Notes: generated by a model from the sequence alone, not told the origin. Shown: positions 12,384 to 22,074, counted from the first letter of the stretch. The stretch is 64,000 bases of DNA from Pseudoalteromonas fuliginea (GCF_000690055.1 NZ_JJNZ01000008.1:1-64000), one strand, 5' to 3'. Made by a program: numbers and translations.

Positions 12384-13144
12384 TGAAATTCACTTTGCGT
12401 GTTCTAATAACTGTTTTTTTAATACTCACCTTAAGTGCATGTAGTAGTTCAAGTAACCGCTACCATATGCGCCATGATTCAGCACCACTTAGAGCCCCAA
12501 CTGCACTTGAAATGCAAGACGCAATAATCACTGATGTTACTAAAAGCGCCAGTGCAAGTCGTCCATATACAGTGCTTGGTAAAAGTTATTCGCCAATGCT
12601 TGATGAGTCAGGCTACTCTGAGGAAGGCATTGCCTCTTGGTATGGTCGTAAATTTCATGGTTATCACACCTCTAATGGTGAAACCTACGATATGTTTGCC
12701 ATGACTGCTGCGCACAAAACACTGCCGTTACCTAGCTTTGTTAAAGTAACCAATACAGCGAACGGTAAATCAGTAATCGTGCGCGTGAACGACCGCGGCC
12801 CATTTCATGACGATAGAATAATTGATCTTTCGTACGCTGCCGCTTACAAGCTAGGCTATTACACCCATGGTACAGCAAGGGTTAAGCTAGAAGCCGTTAC
12901 GCTTGCGGGCGCAACTGCCCGTCAAACCTATATTCAGGTAGCTGCAGGTAGTACACTTGCTAATATTGAAGCACTTGCCAGTACATTGCGAGAGCAATAC
13001 AAATTACCAACAAATATCGTGCAAAAAGACGATATTTACAGACTGCATTTAGGGCCAATAAAAGATACCCCTCATGCAGACGAAGTATTAAAAAAATTAA
13101 AACAAAATCAATTTCAAAACGCGTTCTTGCTTTACACTCAGTAA
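12383..13144 (+). CDS. rlpA: Rare lipoprotein A, septal lytic transglycosylase with SPOR domain
   Basis: Lipoprotein that binds denuded septal glycan and, in some species, cleaves it. It has 253 residues. The lipobox is LTLSACSSS, giving a lipidated Cys at about residue 20. The double-psi beta-barrel domain shows ASWYGRKFHGYHTSNGE and VRVNDRGPFHDDRIIDLS, with the catalytic-type Asp in NDRGP. The C-terminal ~70 residues are a SPOR domain (YIQVAAGSTLANIEAL). It overlaps rodA by one base and is followed by a long hairpin. Confidence 0.94.
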   Translation: MKFTLRVLITVFLILTLSACSSSSNRYHMRHDSAPLRAPTALEMQDAIITDVTKSASASRPYTVLGKSYSPMLDESGYSEEGIASWYGRKFHGYHTSNGETYDMFAMTAAHKTLPLPSFVKVTNTANGKSVIVRVNDRGPFHDDRIIDLSYAAAYKLGYYTHGTARVKLEAVTLAGATARQTYIQVAAGSTLANIEALASTLREQYKLPTNIVQKDDIYRLHLGPIKDTPHADEVLKKLKQNQFQNAFLLYTQ

Positions 13145-13149
13145 GACTA

Positions 13150-13197
13150 ATACCCAAACTACCCCAGGATGCTCGCATCTTGGGGTGGTTTGGGTAT
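13150..13197. repeat. 22-bp stem hairpin (REP-like) between rlpA and dacA
   Basis: The arms 13151-13171 and 13176-13196 pair over 21 positions with only two G-U wobbles and a CTCG loop; the A/T pair at 13150 and 13197 extends it by one. No T-run follows on either strand, so it is not an ordinary intrinsic terminator. The right arm, read on the minus strand, matches 21 of 27 bases at 37693-37719 beside pnp, so it looks like a dispersed palindromic repeat. It could still stabilise the rlpA transcript end. Confidence 0.7.
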
Positions 13198-13234
13198 AAA
13201 ATGGCGTAACGCGAATCTTTAACTTTAACCATTA

Positions 13235-14404
13235 ATGAGTATGATGAAATCTATTAAACATAAAATCCTCAAAGGTGTATGCGGCTTAGTTTGTACAGCC
13301 GCCGTATTTTCAGCCAGCGCCCAAATTATCCCGGCACCACCTCAAGTTAATGCAAAAGGTTATTTTTTAGTAGACTTTACAACAGGTAAAGTAATTGCCC
13401 AAGGTGAAGCTGATACGCAGCTCGCCCCAGCAAGCTTAACTAAGATGATGACCAGTTATGTAATTGGTACTGAAATTAAAGCCGGCAATATTGCACCAAC
13501 AGATATGGTAACTGTGAGTGAAAAAGCATGGGCTAAAAACTTCCCAGAATCGTCTAAGATGTTTATTGAAGTAGGTAAGCAAATTAGTGTTGATCAGCTT
13601 AATCACGGCATTATTATTCAATCTGGTAATGATGCCTGTGTTGCAATGGCTGAACATATTGCTGGAAGTGAAAGCGCATTTGCTGATTTAATGAATGCAC
13701 ATGCTACTAAATTAGGTATGAGTAACAGCCATTTTATCAATAGCCACGGCCTTGATACGAATGAGCATTATACTACTCCACGCGATATGGCAACCTTAGG
13801 CGCAGCACTTATTCGTGACGTACCGGATGAATATGCACTTTATAAACAAAAGTCGTTTACTTATAACGGTATTAAGCAATATAACCGTAACTCGCTATTA
13901 TGGGATGAAAGCTTAGACGTAGACGGTATAAAAACAGGCCACACCTCGGAAGCTGGCTACAGTTTAGTCACTTCAGCAACTAAAAATGGTATGCGTTTAA
14001 TTGCCGTTGTAATGGGCACTTCAAGCGAACGTGCTCGTAAAGTGGAAAATAAAAAACTACTTAACTACGGTTTTCGTTTCTATGAAACAATTACCCCGTA
14101 CAAGGCCGGCGATAGCTTTGCTGAGCAACGTATTTGGATGGGTAACAAAGAAAATGTATCTTTAGGTATTTTAGAAGATACACCAATTACTATTCCACGT
14201 GGTCAACATAAAAACCTTAAAGCTAACTTTGAGCTAGATAACACGCTTGAAGCACCACTCGCTAAAGGCACTAAAGTAGGTACGTTATTCTTACAATTAG
14301 AGGGTGAAGACATTGCTCAATACCCACTAGTAACACTTGAAGAAGTGGAAGAAGGCAGCTTCTTTAGTAAGATTTATGACTACTTACGTTTACAAATAAT
14401 GTAG
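13235..14404 (+). CDS. dacA: D-alanyl-D-alanine carboxypeptidase (PBP5 type)
   Basis: Removes the terminal D-Ala from peptidoglycan pentapeptides in the periplasm. The 389-residue protein has a signal peptide ending near SASAQ (residue about 30). Catalytic motifs are all present: Ser67-x-x-Lys70 in ASLTKMM, Ser130-Gly-Asn132 and KTG in GIKTGHTS. The C-terminal beta domain is followed by a short amphipathic helix (FSKIYDYLRLQIM) that anchors the enzyme to the outer face of the inner membrane. A strong terminator follows the stop. Confidence 0.96.
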   Translation: MSMMKSIKHKILKGVCGLVCTAAVFSASAQIIPAPPQVNAKGYFLVDFTTGKVIAQGEADTQLAPASLTKMMTSYVIGTEIKAGNIAPTDMVTVSEKAWAKNFPESSKMFIEVGKQISVDQLNHGIIIQSGNDACVAMAEHIAGSESAFADLMNAHATKLGMSNSHFINSHGLDTNEHYTTPRDMATLGAALIRDVPDEYALYKQKSFTYNGIKQYNRNSLLWDESLDVDGIKTGHTSEAGYSLVTSATKNGMRLIAVVMGTSSERARKVENKKLLNYGFRFYETITPYKAGDSFAEQRIWMGNKENVSLGILEDTPITIPRGQHKNLKANFELDNTLEAPLAKGTKVGTLFLQLEGEDIAQYPLVTLEEVEEGSFFSKIYDYLRLQIM

Positions 14405-14445
14405 ACGTAAAAATAAACTCACAGCTATTGTGAAAGTTAAACGAG

Positions 14446-14473
14446 ACGCCTCTATTATGAGGCGTTTTTTTTT
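14446..14473 (+). terminator. Intrinsic terminator after dacA
   Basis: ACGCCTC (14446-14452) pairs with GAGGCGT (14459-14465) around a 6-base loop and is followed by a run of eight or more T. It ends the rlpA/dacA transcript. Confidence 0.9.
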
Positions 14474-14638
14474 GCTTGAAAAATGCTAGAATGCGCCCCA
14501 TATAAAGCAATCATATTGAGTTGTTATTTTTGGCACTCCAAAAAAGCAGCATTAGCTCAAGATTGTCATAACCCTTTCAGTTTAGCGCCTAGCATTTTGC
14601 TCAGAGCCAATACTTTATTTGTTTGAGGAGTCACCGTC

Positions 14639-14917
14639 GTGGTTCAACCTGTTAAAGATACAAAATTTGATGAGTACTTAGAGTACCCTTGCCCATTTAC
14701 ATTCAGAATAATGGGTTTAGCTAACGTAAACTTAACTGATCAAATTTTAGCTAAGTTACAACCAATAGCACCTGGCGATTACGCCCCTAAAGTAAAACCA
14801 AGCAGCAAAGGTAATTACGAGTCAGTAAGCCTTGTAGCAACAGTTACTAGTGGCAAACACATTGAAGAAATTTACAACGTGATCAGCAATATTGATGACG
14901 TACGCCACATGCTTTAA
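14639..14917 (+). CDS. DUF493 family protein (YbeD)
   Basis: Small 92-residue protein of the YbeD/UPF0250 family, an ACT-like alpha-beta fold found beside lipB in many gammaproteobacteria. Family hallmarks are [20 protein letters not shown] near the N-terminus and the C-terminal [12 protein letters not shown]. The start is a GTG at 14639 preceded by TTTGAGGAGT, a good ribosome binding site. It is separated from dacA by a terminator, so it probably opens the ybeD-lipB-lipA unit. Its biochemical role is not established. Confidence 0.92.
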   Translation: MVQPVKDTKFDEYLEYPCPFTFRIMGLANVNLTDQILAKLQPIAPGDYAPKVKPSSKGNYESVSLVATVTSGKHIEEIYNVISNIDDVRHML

Positions 14918-14936
14918 TCCATAGTTGAGATTTGTT

Positions 14937-15590
14937 GTGAACGAAAACACTTTGATCGTACGCCAACTGGGTCGTCAGCGTTATATGCCTATTTGGCAAA
15001 AAATGCAGGACTTTACCGACTCCCGTGATGAAAATACGCCAGATGAAATTTGGCTTGTAGAGCACGAGAGTGTATTCACCCAAGGTCAGGCTGGTAAGGA
15101 CGAACACTTACTAGCTCCTGGCGACATTGAGGTGATTAAAGTTGACCGTGGCGGGCAAGTAACTTACCACGGCCCTGGCCAGCAAATGATGTATGTATTA
15201 TTTAATCTACGTCGTTTAAAGATTGGTGTACGTGAACTGGTTACGTGGCTTGAAGAGTGCATTATTGAATCACTCGCCGAGTATGGCATTGAAGCTTATG
15301 CTAAAGCTGATGCACCAGGTGTATACGTTAACGACAGCAAAATTGCATCCCTTGGGTTAAGGGTTCGTCGTGGCTGCTCGTTTCATGGCTTAGCATTAAA
15401 TGTTAACATGGACCTAAGTCCATTTTTACGCATTAACCCATGCGGTTATGCGGGCATGAATATGGTGCAAACTAAAGAATTAAATGGTCCTCAAAACCTA
15501 GAAAGTGCGGGTGAAGGATTGGTGAAACACATGATCAAGAAGCTTAATGCAACACAGGTTAAGCATACTGAAGGGTTTGAAAACGAATGA
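14937..15590 (+). CDS. lipB: Octanoyl-[ACP]:protein N-octanoyltransferase
   Basis: Moves octanoate from acyl carrier protein to lipoyl domains, the first step of endogenous lipoate synthesis. Conserved blocks are [31 protein letters not shown] and [11 protein letters not shown], with the catalytic Lys/Cys pair expected in SKIASLGLR and the later NPCGYAG. The GTG at 14937 matches the E. coli protein length at the N-terminus; a TTG at 14925 would add four residues. The stop overlaps the lipA start by 4 bases. Confidence 0.95.
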   Translation: MNENTLIVRQLGRQRYMPIWQKMQDFTDSRDENTPDEIWLVEHESVFTQGQAGKDEHLLAPGDIEVIKVDRGGQVTYHGPGQQMMYVLFNLRRLKIGVRELVTWLEECIIESLAEYGIEAYAKADAPGVYVNDSKIASLGLRVRRGCSFHGLALNVNMDLSPFLRINPCGYAGMNMVQTKELNGPQNLESAGEGLVKHMIKKLNATQVKHTEGFENE

Positions 15591-16552
15591 ATAAACCAGT
15601 CAAAATGGAACCAGGTGTAAAACTACGCGACGCAGAAAAAATGGCGTTGATCCCAGTAAAAGTTTTACCTACAGAAAAAACTGAAATGTTGCGTAAGCCA
15701 GAATGGTTAAAAATTCGCTTACCTAAATCAACCGATCGCATTGACGGCATTAAAAAAGCGCTACGTAAGCATGGCTTACACTCAGTCTGTGAAGAGGCTT
15801 CGTGCCCTAACCTATCTGAATGTTTTAACCACGGTACAGCTACCTTTATGATTTTAGGTGCTATTTGTACTCGTCGTTGCCCATTTTGTGATGTTGCTCA
15901 TGGTCGCCCATTAAAACCTGATGCCACTGAACCTGAAAAGCTAGCACTTACTATTAAAGATATGAAGCTAAGCTACGTTGTAATCACTTCGGTTGACCGT
16001 GATGATTTACGTGATGGTGGTGCACAGCATTTTGCTGATTGTATTCGCGAAATTCGTAAACATAATCCAACTATCACTATCGAAATTTTAGTACCTGATT
16101 TTCGTGGCCGTATGGACCGCGCACTAGAGATACTAATCGAGACGCCACCAGATGTGTTTAACCACAATCTTGAAACTGCGCCACGTTTATACAAACTAGC
16201 TCGTCCTGGTGCTGACTATAAGTGGTCTTTAGAATTACTTCGTCGCTTTAAAGAAGCTCACCCAGAAGTAAAAACTAAATCAGGCTTAATGGTTGGTTTA
16301 GGTGAAGAAATTAGCGAAATTGAAGAAGTACTTCGCGATTTACGTGCACACAACGTTGACATGCTAACTGTAGGCCAATACCTACAACCTTCTAAGCATC
16401 ACTTACCGGTTAAGCGCTACGTGCCACCAGTAGAGTTTGACGGCTTAAAAGCGTATGCAGACGAAATTGGCTTTACTCACGCGGCTTCTGGCCCGTTTGT
16501 ACGCTCAAGCTACCATGCTGATCAACAAGCAGCGGGTAAAGAAGTGAAATAA
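15587..16552 (+). CDS. lipA: Lipoyl synthase
   Basis: Radical-SAM enzyme that inserts two sulfurs into protein-bound octanoate. The 321-residue protein shows both iron-sulfur sites: the auxiliary cluster [12 protein letters not shown] and the radical-SAM cluster CTRRCPFCD. The C-terminal RSSYHADQQ supplies the Ser that ligates the auxiliary cluster. It overlaps lipB (ATGA), so product and substrate steps are translated together. A bidirectional terminator follows. Confidence 0.98.
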   Translation: MNKPVKMEPGVKLRDAEKMALIPVKVLPTEKTEMLRKPEWLKIRLPKSTDRIDGIKKALRKHGLHSVCEEASCPNLSECFNHGTATFMILGAICTRRCPFCDVAHGRPLKPDATEPEKLALTIKDMKLSYVVITSVDRDDLRDGGAQHFADCIREIRKHNPTITIEILVPDFRGRMDRALEILIETPPDVFNHNLETAPRLYKLARPGADYKWSLELLRRFKEAHPEVKTKSGLMVGLGEEISEIEEVLRDLRAHNVDMLTVGQYLQPSKHHLPVKRYVPPVEFDGLKAYADEIGFTHAASGPFVRSSYHADQQAAGKEVK

Positions 16553-16570
16553 TCACTTTCTCAAAAAATT

Positions 16571-16610
16571 AAAAAAGCCGTTAATGATGCATAATCATTA
16601 ACGGCTTTTT
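16571..16610. terminator. Bidirectional terminator between lipA and the VCBS lipoprotein gene
   Basis: GCCGTTAATGAT (16577-16588) pairs perfectly with 16594-16605 around a 5-base loop. It is flanked by A6 on the left and T5 on the right, so it can stop transcripts from both convergent genes. Confidence 0.92.
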
Positions 16611-16631
16611 CATGCCAATTGATAAAATAGC

Positions 16632-17918
16632 TTACTGCGCTAACTTACCTTTTGTAATAGAAAAATCAGCAAACCTAACACGTTCTTCATCGGCGCGAAG
16701 GCTGTCGGTTTCAACAATTGAGCGGTATATTCCCCACTTAGGACGAGCAAAATCATCATCACTAAAGCCGCGCCACATATCTATGTTTTGCTCGCTTATA
16801 GTAAATATATCTGCATTATCGCTTAAGCGCGTTAACGTCATATCAAACTTACCACTTTCACTAAATGTAGCTTGTACAAATACCTCAACCCATTCATCTG
16901 TAATGAGTGACCAGTCGGTTTCAATTAAGTTTTTATCAAGACCCGTACTGTTACCGTTTTCATCAAACCCTGCGCTATATCGAACCTGTAGCTGATTACC
17001 TATACTATTTTTTTGCGCACCTGAGAGCGTGATAATAGGCTGATCGTCATTACCATTGGTATTGTCGTTACTCTCGTTACGGGCTTTTATTTGAAAAAAA
17101 TGGCTAAATTTACTCGTAAGCTCAAGCTCGCTACTTACTTTAAATTTCCAGCTATATTGAAATGTCTCGCCCTCAAACGCCAGTGTTTCTTGTGGTGATT
17201 TATCGTAGGTTTTTATTTCGTTACGTTGTCTATCACTTGCGCCTTTGTCTTTATCTTGGTCATCATCTCGGTGAGCTAAAAAGACAAAATGGTTACCAAT
17301 TATCGTATCGGTATCTTCAATAATATGAACAACACTTTCATGATTGCCAGCGTATAAGTCTGGAGATTCAATTGACCCTTCGCCGAAGGCATTTTCAATA
17401 AGCGTGTATGCGTCAAGCCCCGAATTAACGCCATCTGATCGCAATAAAACGTGTGATATTTTCTCAAAGCCATCAGCTTGAGCTATTGGTGCACCTACAA
17501 TTGTTATGATAATTTGTGCGCTAGTACCATCTACAGAGTTTACTGTTATTGTATCTTGCAGTGTTTCACCTTCACTTAAAGATGTTATTGAAGCGTTTAA
17601 ATCATCAAGTGTGTATGACCAATCTCCACCAGCATTTAAGCTAAAAAAACCATAGCTTGTAGCGCTATTTTCTTGTGCTGCAAAAGCAGCTTCACATGAT
17701 TGTTGATCCGTAATAGTTAACGAGCCTGTTATTGCATCATTACTATCGCTAATAACTTCACCTAGACTGTTACCACCGATTATTGCAGGATTTTGTATAG
17801 TAATCGCTTCATTATTTTGCACCGTAGGATCAGAGCCTGAGCTGCCACAACCAGTAACTAAACAAGATAGAAGTATAGCTGTAACTGTATTGCACGGTTT
17901 AAGGGTATATTTAGACAT
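16632..17918 (-). CDS. VCBS-domain lipoprotein with polysaccharide-lyase-like C-terminal domain
   Basis: Predicted secreted lipoprotein of about 428 residues, using the ATG at 17918. The lipobox is LLSCLVTGCGSS. The next ~110 residues fit a VCBS-type beta domain (GSLTITDQQSC, GDWSYTLDDLNASI, VNSVDGTSAQIIITI). The remaining ~280 residues look like a jelly-roll lyase: RQRNEIKTYD recalls the R-x-E motif and FFQIKAR the Q-I-H/K strand of PL7/heparin-lyase-like folds. I infer a role in attack on an acidic polysaccharide; the substrate is open. It stands alone, convergent with lipA. The longer frame to 17993 would put charged and polar residues before the signal and is rejected. Confidence 0.62.
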   Translation of the reverse strand: MSKYTLKPCNTVTAILLSCLVTGCGSSGSDPTVQNNEAITIQNPAIIGGNSLGEVISDSNDAITGSLTITDQQSCEAAFAAQENSATSYGFFSLNAGGDWSYTLDDLNASITSLSEGETLQDTITVNSVDGTSAQIIITIVGAPIAQADGFEKISHVLLRSDGVNSGLDAYTLIENAFGEGSIESPDLYAGNHESVVHIIEDTDTIIGNHFVFLAHRDDDQDKDKGASDRQRNEIKTYDKSPQETLAFEGETFQYSWKFKVSSELELTSKFSHFFQIKARNESNDNTNGNDDQPIITLSGAQKNSIGNQLQVRYSAGFDENGNSTGLDKNLIETDWSLITDEWVEVFVQATFSESGKFDMTLTRLSDNADIFTISEQNIDMWRGFSDDDFARPKWGIYRSIVETDSLRADEERVRFADFSITKGKLAQ

Positions 17919-18173
17919 GATTAGTTCTGTGGTTAATAGCAAGTTAATTAAATATGAATTTACCAATTTATTGTACAAATAACCACAATTCAATTACCAA
18001 TTAACATTACCAATTTAATGATATTTCAAATTTAATTATAAAATCTATTATTTTCATAGTGATACAAAAAATTATTTCTATCGAGTGTTTATTTATATTT
18101 GTTTTAAAATAAAATTAGGTTAAACCTGAGTTACTTGAGATAATTAGTACTGACATAATTATTTAGGTTCATT

Positions 18174-18413
18174 ATGAAACTATTAGTTCGTAACTTGTCT
18201 CGTGCTACCACTGAGCATGAGCTTCGTACTTTATTTGCAGAGCACGGTAAAGTGACTACCTGTAACTTGGTACTTGATAAAGAAACTGGCCAATCTAAAG
18301 GTTTTGCCTTTGTAGAAATGCCAAACGACATAGAAAGTAAAAGCGCAATTACTGCACTTAACCAATCTACTGTTGATAAAAGTAAGATCCGCGTGAAATT
18401 AGCGGATGCTTAA
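18174..18413 (+). CDS. Single-RRM RNA-binding protein (RbpA-like)
   Basis: A 79-residue protein made of one RNA recognition motif. RNP2 is LLVRNLS at the start and RNP1 is KGFAFVEM at about residues 43-50, with the aromatic residues that stack on RNA. Such proteins in marine gammaproteobacteria resemble cyanobacterial cold-induced Rbp proteins; a role in cold response is inference only. The long upstream AT-rich gap could hold a leader. An intrinsic terminator follows, so it is probably monocistronic. Confidence 0.9.
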   Translation: MKLLVRNLSRATTEHELRTLFAEHGKVTTCNLVLDKETGQSKGFAFVEMPNDIESKSAITALNQSTVDKSKIRVKLADA

Positions 18414-18441
18414 GTAATAATTTATTACTTAAAGTTAAAAG

Positions 18442-18463
18442 AACCAGCTTGCGCTGGTTTTTT
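18442..18463 (+). terminator. Intrinsic terminator after the RRM gene
   Basis: AACCAGC (18442-18448), loop TTGC, GCTGGTT (18453-18459), then further T residues to 18463. Confidence 0.9.
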
Positions 18464-18567
18464 ACTAATGACTGATAGTTAATCTGCAATTGAATGAAAA
18501 GTTCTCTATAAAAATTCGACATCGCTGCGGTGCTTCCTTTATATTGAAAGCCTAATTAAATAACAAT

Positions 18568-20196
18568 ATGAAGACCATGGCATCTACTCTTTTAAAAAGC
18601 GCTAGCCTAAGCCTGCTAGTTGCACTCTTTGGCTGCTCAGAGCCTGCAAGCGAACAAACTCCATTAGAAAATACAGCAGGTGTAAGCCTTAGCAATATTA
18701 AACAGCATATTAAAACGCTAGCCTCTGATGACTTTCAAGGCCGAGGCCCGCTAACTCATGGTGAAGTGAAAACAGTAGGCTACTTAAGCGAGCAATATAA
18801 AGCGCTGGGTTTAACCGGTGCTTATAAAGGTAAATACTTACAGCCTGTAAAAATGGCAATGGTGACAGCTAATCAGGATATGCAGTTAAAAGTAGGTGAT
18901 TTGAGCTTTGAATCAGGTAAAGACTTTACCGCACGTACCGAGCAACTTCAGCCATTAATTGATGTACGCAATTCTGACATTGTATTTGTTGGCTATGGTA
19001 TTAATGCACCAGAATATAACTGGAATGACTATAAAAATATTGATGTAACGGGTAAAACAGTGGTTGTGCTCGTTAACGATCCAGGTTTTGCTACTCAAAA
19101 CGACGCCCTTTTTACTGGTAATGCAATGACCTACTATGGTCGTTGGACTTATAAATATGAAGAAGCCGCTCGCCAAGGTGCAAAGGCTGTATTTATTGTT
19201 CATGAAACCGCACCTGCGGCATATCCTTGGGGCGTAGTTGAAAGTTCAAACACAGGTACTAAATACACGTTAATGGATAACAACTTAAACGCATCAAAAT
19301 TACCGGTTATGGGCTGGCTAACACTTGATGCGACTGAGCAAATGTTTAACGCCGCAAAGCTTAACTATCAAGATTTAAAACAAGCAGCATTAAGTGATGA
19401 CTTTAAAGCGACGCCACTTAACTTAAAAGCAAACCTTGCCTTTAAAAACGAAGTGTCACATGCCAAATCACATAATGTAGTTGCACAAATTACAGGAAGC
19501 GAATCACCTGACGAATACGTTGTTATTAGCGCTCACTGGGACCACTTTGGTACTAAACAAACTGACACCGGCCCTAAGATTTATAACGGCGCGGTCGATA
19601 ACGCTTCAGGCACTGCAGCCACGCTTGAAATAGCACGTATAATGAGTAAAAAGAACAAGCAAAAGCCATTTAAACGCTCAATTATTTTTGCTAACTTTAC
19701 AGCAGAAGAAACGGGGTTAATTGGCTCTGAAGAATTTGCATCGGGTGCGGTTGTACCTACAAAACAAATGGTCGGTCTATTAAATATTGATGGCATGAAC
19801 GTGCTTGATGGCACTGACTACATTTTACAATACGGTAAAGATTTATCGACAATGGAAAACTATTTAGCAAAAGCTGCAAAATCACAAGGCCGTTTTGTTA
19901 AAATGGATCCTCGCCCGCAAAATGGCTTGTTTTTTAGATCTGATCATTTCTCGCTTTCTAAGCAAGGCGTGCCTAGTTTATTATTTATGAGTCTGGGTGA
20001 TACCGATCCTGAGTACATTGCGCATAAATACCATAAAGAAGCAGACGACTACTCAGCTGATTGGTCGTTAGGTGGTGTTAAGCAAGATATAGATCTTATT
20101 GTTGATATAGCCACACAGCTTGCAAATAATGGCGATTGGCCAAAGTGGACGAGCGAGTCTGACTTTAAAGCCAAACGCGCGCAAGATAAGCAATAA
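18568..20196 (+). CDS. M28 family zinc aminopeptidase, lipoprotein
   Basis: Predicted exported metallopeptidase of 542 residues. The signal ends in a lipobox, LVALFGCSEP. A PA-type insert occupies about residues 130-240. The M28 zinc ligands are visible: SAHWDHFG (His and Asp region), DNASGTAATLE (bridging Asp), and ETGLIGSEEF with the catalytic Glu pair, then RSDHFSLSKQGVPSL for the last His. It probably trims peptides at the cell envelope. It has its own terminator and no co-directional partner. Confidence 0.9.
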   Translation: MKTMASTLLKSASLSLLVALFGCSEPASEQTPLENTAGVSLSNIKQHIKTLASDDFQGRGPLTHGEVKTVGYLSEQYKALGLTGAYKGKYLQPVKMAMVTANQDMQLKVGDLSFESGKDFTARTEQLQPLIDVRNSDIVFVGYGINAPEYNWNDYKNIDVTGKTVVVLVNDPGFATQNDALFTGNAMTYYGRWTYKYEEAARQGAKAVFIVHETAPAAYPWGVVESSNTGTKYTLMDNNLNASKLPVMGWLTLDATEQMFNAAKLNYQDLKQAALSDDFKATPLNLKANLAFKNEVSHAKSHNVVAQITGSESPDEYVVISAHWDHFGTKQTDTGPKIYNGAVDNASGTAATLEIARIMSKKNKQKPFKRSIIFANFTAEETGLIGSEEFASGAVVPTKQMVGLLNIDGMNVLDGTDYILQYGKDLSTMENYLAKAAKSQGRFVKMDPRPQNGLFFRSDHFSLSKQGVPSLLFMSLGDTDPEYIAHKYHKEADDYSADWSLGGVKQDIDLIVDIATQLANNGDWPKWTSESDFKAKRAQDKQ

Positions 20197-20224
20197 ATAG
20201 CTATTAAATAGAGTTATGTAATAT

Positions 20225-20251
20225 AAAAATCCTCCTACTTGGAGGATTTTT
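20225..20251. terminator. Bidirectional terminator between the M28 and PDC genes
   Basis: AAAATCCTCC pairs with GGAGGATTTT around TACTT (20226-20250), with A- and T-runs on the two sides. The stop codon of the minus-strand PDC gene lies inside the stem, so the two convergent genes share it. Confidence 0.88.
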
Positions 20252-21182
20252 GTTTTAAACGAGCGCGCATTAATAGCGTTTCGGCCTTTGCCCCTAAATA
20301 AACATAAATAGCCAGTGCAATTAAAAGCCCTACCACTGCAAGCATCATCGCTATGGCAGGCATTAAATATTCCGATTGCCCCAACGCCGCTTTAAACATA
20401 GTTAACAGCGCCTCAATTGATATAGCAATCAACACAGTAGAGATAAACCGTGTAATAGTGCGCCGCGTAGACGAGTGCCTAAAAATATCCTTATGCATAA
20501 GGATTTCTTCTTCGAGTATTGTTTTACCTAAATCAAACACTGCTAGTGCCAAAGTGATGTAAATAATGATACTAAAGGGCTCAAGTGGGTCTGATGAAGT
20601 ATCTACATGAGTTAATAGCGCGTATATATCACTAAAGACGATATTTAGTAAAAATAATACTAAGCAAAATAAGCACACCACAATAATACCGTAACCCGCT
20701 TTGAAGTAAGGCGACATATTAGCGCGCGCAGTATCACCCATTACAAACTCAATAAGCTGCGTTAAGCTCACATCAACGACCAAGTAATGCTGATTATTAA
20801 TTGGTTTTTTTAGCTCTTTAATCGCCGATATACATAAATGGTTAGTCGCTATAGAAATGTAGGGATCAGTAAAGCACACTTTATCACTTGCTTTAGCGTT
20901 CAAAAAATAGGGTCGCTCGCTTAAATCTTGTTGATTACCACTTTCACCTAATTTTTTGCTATATGCCCGTTTAAAGCAGACATTATTACCCTGCTGCAAA
21001 CCTTCTGCATTTAAACAATATTGTAATTCTAAAAATGGGTACTGCTTAATCAGGTAGCGGGTATCACGCTCTTTGGTTAATCCGTCCTCAATACTCATTA
21101 AAATAGATTCAAGTAAACTGTGTATTACATGCTCATATTCGTGGTAGCGCTCAACACTACTGATATAACTCATTCGCGCCAT
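20235..21182 (-). CDS. PDC-sensor membrane protein
   Basis: A 315-residue protein with an N-terminal soluble region (residues about 1-150) of the PDC/Cache sensor type, including the pattern LSERPYFLNA and YISIATNHLCISAI that is usual in ligand-sensing PDC domains. Four hydrophobic segments follow (about 163-187, 203-225, 242-266, 275-300). No kinase, cyclase or methyl-accepting domain is attached, so any output must go through the membrane part or a partner. It lacks a hydrophobic N-terminal signal, which is odd for a periplasmic sensor. The family call is fair; the function is unknown. Confidence 0.65.
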   Translation of the reverse strand: MARMSYISSVERYHEYEHVIHSLLESILMSIEDGLTKERDTRYLIKQYPFLELQYCLNAEGLQQGNNVCFKRAYSKKLGESGNQQDLSERPYFLNAKASDKVCFTDPYISIATNHLCISAIKELKKPINNQHYLVVDVSLTQLIEFVMGDTARANMSPYFKAGYGIIVVCLFCLVLFLLNIVFSDIYALLTHVDTSSDPLEPFSIIIYITLALAVFDLGKTILEEEILMHKDIFRHSSTRRTITRFISTVLIAISIEALLTMFKAALGQSEYLMPAIAMMLAVVGLLIALAIYVYLGAKAETLLMRARLKQKSSK

Positions 21183-21332
21183 TTTAAATACTCATTAGCC
21201 TAAGTTATCAATTGATTTGCAAGTTTAAAACCAACAATAAAATAACTTAATAATCAGCAACTTGATAATATTCAAACTCGAGTTTTGCACTACTTTGGTG
21301 ACTAAATAGTAATATATTAAATTAAATGCACA

Positions 21333-21369
21333 AAAAAGCAGCTAAGTATTAATTACTTAGCTGCTTTTT
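21333..21369 (-). terminator. Terminator after the first EF-hand gene
   Basis: AAAAAGCAGCTAAGTA (21333-21348) pairs perfectly with 21354-21369 around a 5-base loop; on the minus strand the stem ends in a T-run. It lies 34 bases beyond the EF-hand stop. Confidence 0.88.
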
Positions 21370-21402
21370 GAGTATGACTGGTAAGGTTCTACATAGAGCT
21401 TA

Positions 21403-21618
21403 TTACTGAGCCTTCGAAAACTCTTCTTTAGATAACTCGCCATTTCCATCTGCATCTAATTGATCAAAAAGCTGTACTAGTTGCGAGTTTACTTGGGCTT
21501 CTGTTTTACTAATTACGCCGTCGCCATCTGTATCAAAAGAATCAAAATCTACCGCAGCAAACGCCGCTGAAGAAGAAGCTAGGGCTACAAGAGCTAAAGT
21601 TTTGTGTAATGTTTTCAT
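21403..21618 (-). CDS. Secreted EF-hand miniprotein, copy 1
   Basis: A 71-residue protein with a cleavable signal peptide (ALVALASSSAAFAA) and two good EF-hand loops: DTDGDGVISKTE and DADGNGELSKEE, each with acidic residues at positions 1, 3, 5 and 12. It should bind two calcium ions in the periplasm or outside the cell. It is the most downstream of three related genes on the minus strand. Its role is unknown; calcium buffering or an envelope signal are possibilities. Confidence 0.82.
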   Translation of the reverse strand: MKTLHKTLALVALASSSAAFAAVDFDSFDTDGDGVISKTEAQVNSQLVQLFDQLDADGNGELSKEEFSKAQ

Positions 21619-21698
21619 AATCGTTTCCTTAGGCTTTGAGCCTGATTAGGGGTAAGAAGTCCTTTTCCAAGATCCTTTAGGAGTAAAGTGTCTATAAA

Positions 21699-21905
21699 TT
21701 AATATTCAAAAAAATCATTTTCTGTCGGGCCACCGCTACTTTGAACATTCAGCTCGTCAAATTGCTCTATCACTTGCGCCGATTCTTCAGAGCGACTAAT
21801 TGAAGCGTTGTCGTCTGCATCGCGTGTTTCAAAGTCTGTGTTTGCAAATACTACTGACGAAGAAACAATAGCCATAAGTACAAATGTTGATTGTAGCTTT
21901 CTCAT
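21699..21905 (-). CDS. Secreted EF-hand miniprotein, degenerate copy 2
   Basis: A 68-residue paralogue of the flanking genes. The signal peptide (LMAIVSSSVVFA) is intact. The first loop, DADDNASISRSE, keeps Asp1, Asp3, Asn5 and Glu12, but has Ala for Gly6. The second has decayed to NVQSSGGPTEND and lacks the first acidic ligands, so at most one calcium would bind. It may be diverging or on the way to becoming a pseudogene. Low-information sequence makes this call less sure than its neighbours. Confidence 0.6.
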   Translation of the reverse strand: MRKLQSTFVLMAIVSSSVVFANTDFETRDADDNASISRSEESAQVIEQFDELNVQSSGGPTENDFFEY

Positions 21906-22074
21906 AATTTAATCCTTCAAAAGTATGCGGTGTCCTAAATAAATTTGCTCTATAGTGCTCTCTAGTCACTTCCTGGTTATTCTTTTTAGTAGGCTCCCTT
22001 GCCTACTTAGGTTGTCTTTGGCAACTCAGAATTTAGATAACATCACAGAGCATTAACTGCTTAAGGCTTTAATT

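Noticed and set aside
13150-13197. Intrinsic terminator for rlpA
   Set aside because: The stem is strong but no T-run follows on either strand, so it is listed as a repeat.
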